From Thauera sp. UBA6194 (GTDB taxonomy: Bacteria; Pseudomonadota; Gammaproteobacteria; Burkholderiales; Rhodocyclaceae): a DNA stretch of 64,000 bases. Shown here piece by piece: positions 63,786-64,000 of this stretch. The notes below the pieces were generated by a model. The model saw only the letters and a program-made list of their open reading frames with translations. It searched no databases and had not been told where the DNA came from. The DNA is taken from the NCBI GenBank assembly GCA_002422685.1, contig DITC01000022.1, forward strand, positions 1-64,000, read 5' to 3'. Both the position numbers and the translations under genes were made by a program. Position 1 is the stretch's first letter. The number at the start of each line of letters is the position of its first letter.

Positions 63786-64000
63786 ATGGAACTGGCCAAG
63801 AGCTTCGAGCCCGCCGACATCGAACGTCGCTGGTACCCGGAATGGGAATCCCGCGGCTACTTCGACGCCGGGCTCGACACGTCGAACCCCGCCGCCTTCT
63901 GCATCCTGCTGCCGCCGCCCAACGTCACCGGCACGCTGCACATGGGGCACGGCTTCAACCAGACGCTCATGGACGCGCTCACGCGCTACCACCGCATGCG
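63786..64000 (+). CDS. valS: Valyl-tRNA synthetase, 5' part
   Basis: The first 71 codons are present and the gene runs off the window. MELAKSFEPADIERRWYPEWESRGYF and PPPNVTGTLHMGH, with the class I HIGH-type motif (HMGH), identify ValS. A TATAAT at 63749-63754 lies upstream with a weak -35. Confidence 0.95.
   Translation, partial: MELAKSFEPADIERRWYPEWESRGYFDAGLDTSNPAAFCILLPPPNVTGTLHMGHGFNQTLMDALTRYHRM

Overview
The window is high-GC betaproteobacterial chromosome carrying one integrated mobile element. The gene content and order (ilvB-ilvH-ilvC-pssA-leuA, pcnB-folK-dNK-panB-panC, rpsP-rimM-trmD-rplS, an octaheme tetrathionate-reductase-type cytochrome, ProQ/FinO protein, TRAP transporter) suggest Rhodocyclales, probably Thauera/Azoarcus. 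This placement is an inference; no rRNA is present.

Region 1 (1-565) is chromosome: an initiator tRNA-fMet on the minus strand with promoter and terminator, and the displaced native terminator of a tRNA-Thr gene.

Region 2 (566-23720) is a ~23.1 kb element integrated in the 3' end of tRNA-Thr(UGU), bounded by a perfect 48-bp direct repeat. It has a tyrosine integrase, phased arm-type repeats at both ends, an AlpA-like regulator, a TerB-BRCT protein, a giant 2795-residue polyvalent protein (two JAMM/RadC-like peptidase domains around an ADP-ribosyltransferase-like domain, plus a large phage-type C-terminal region), three phage-type accessory genes, a modification/defence-like cassette (Dcm C5-methyltransferase and Vsr facing a ParB-like protein and a putative nuclease), a divergent repressor/Cro-like switch, a small P-loop protein, an iteron-rich candidate replication origin, and a primase-polymerase/VapE-type helicase operon. 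I see no capsid, portal, terminase, tail, relaxase or mating-pair genes. It therefore looks like a phage satellite or a remnant of a prophage, not a complete phage or ICE.

Region 3 (23749-33160) is chromosome next to attR. It holds two LexA-type boxes in front of a tiny membrane protein, ProQ, an octaheme cytochrome with its cytochrome b partner, a diguanylate cyclase, purM, and an AI-2E-family permease-hda-HAD run.

Region 4 (33316-38522) has pcnB, folK (12-bp tandem repeats in its 5' end), an internally deleted DUF486 gene, a deoxynucleoside kinase, panB, panC and a CBS-domain protein. Region 5 (38706-42928, minus) has pepN, a tandem universal stress protein and an RDD membrane protein.

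Region 6 (43152-49031) is branched-chain amino-acid synthesis (ilvBHC, leuA) with pssA. Region 7 (49103-51642, minus) has DUF2069, a WrbA-like quinone oxidoreductase and a large PilZ-like protein. Region 8 (51738-54018) is the rpsP-rimM-trmD-rplS operon with clear promoter and terminator. Region 9 has lptF-lptG (minus) divergent from pepA-holC. Region 10 is a TRAP operon (dctP-dctQ-dctM, minus) with a divergent LysR regulator, and the window ends inside valS.

Gene calls rest on reading motifs and overall protein character by eye; no database search was possible.
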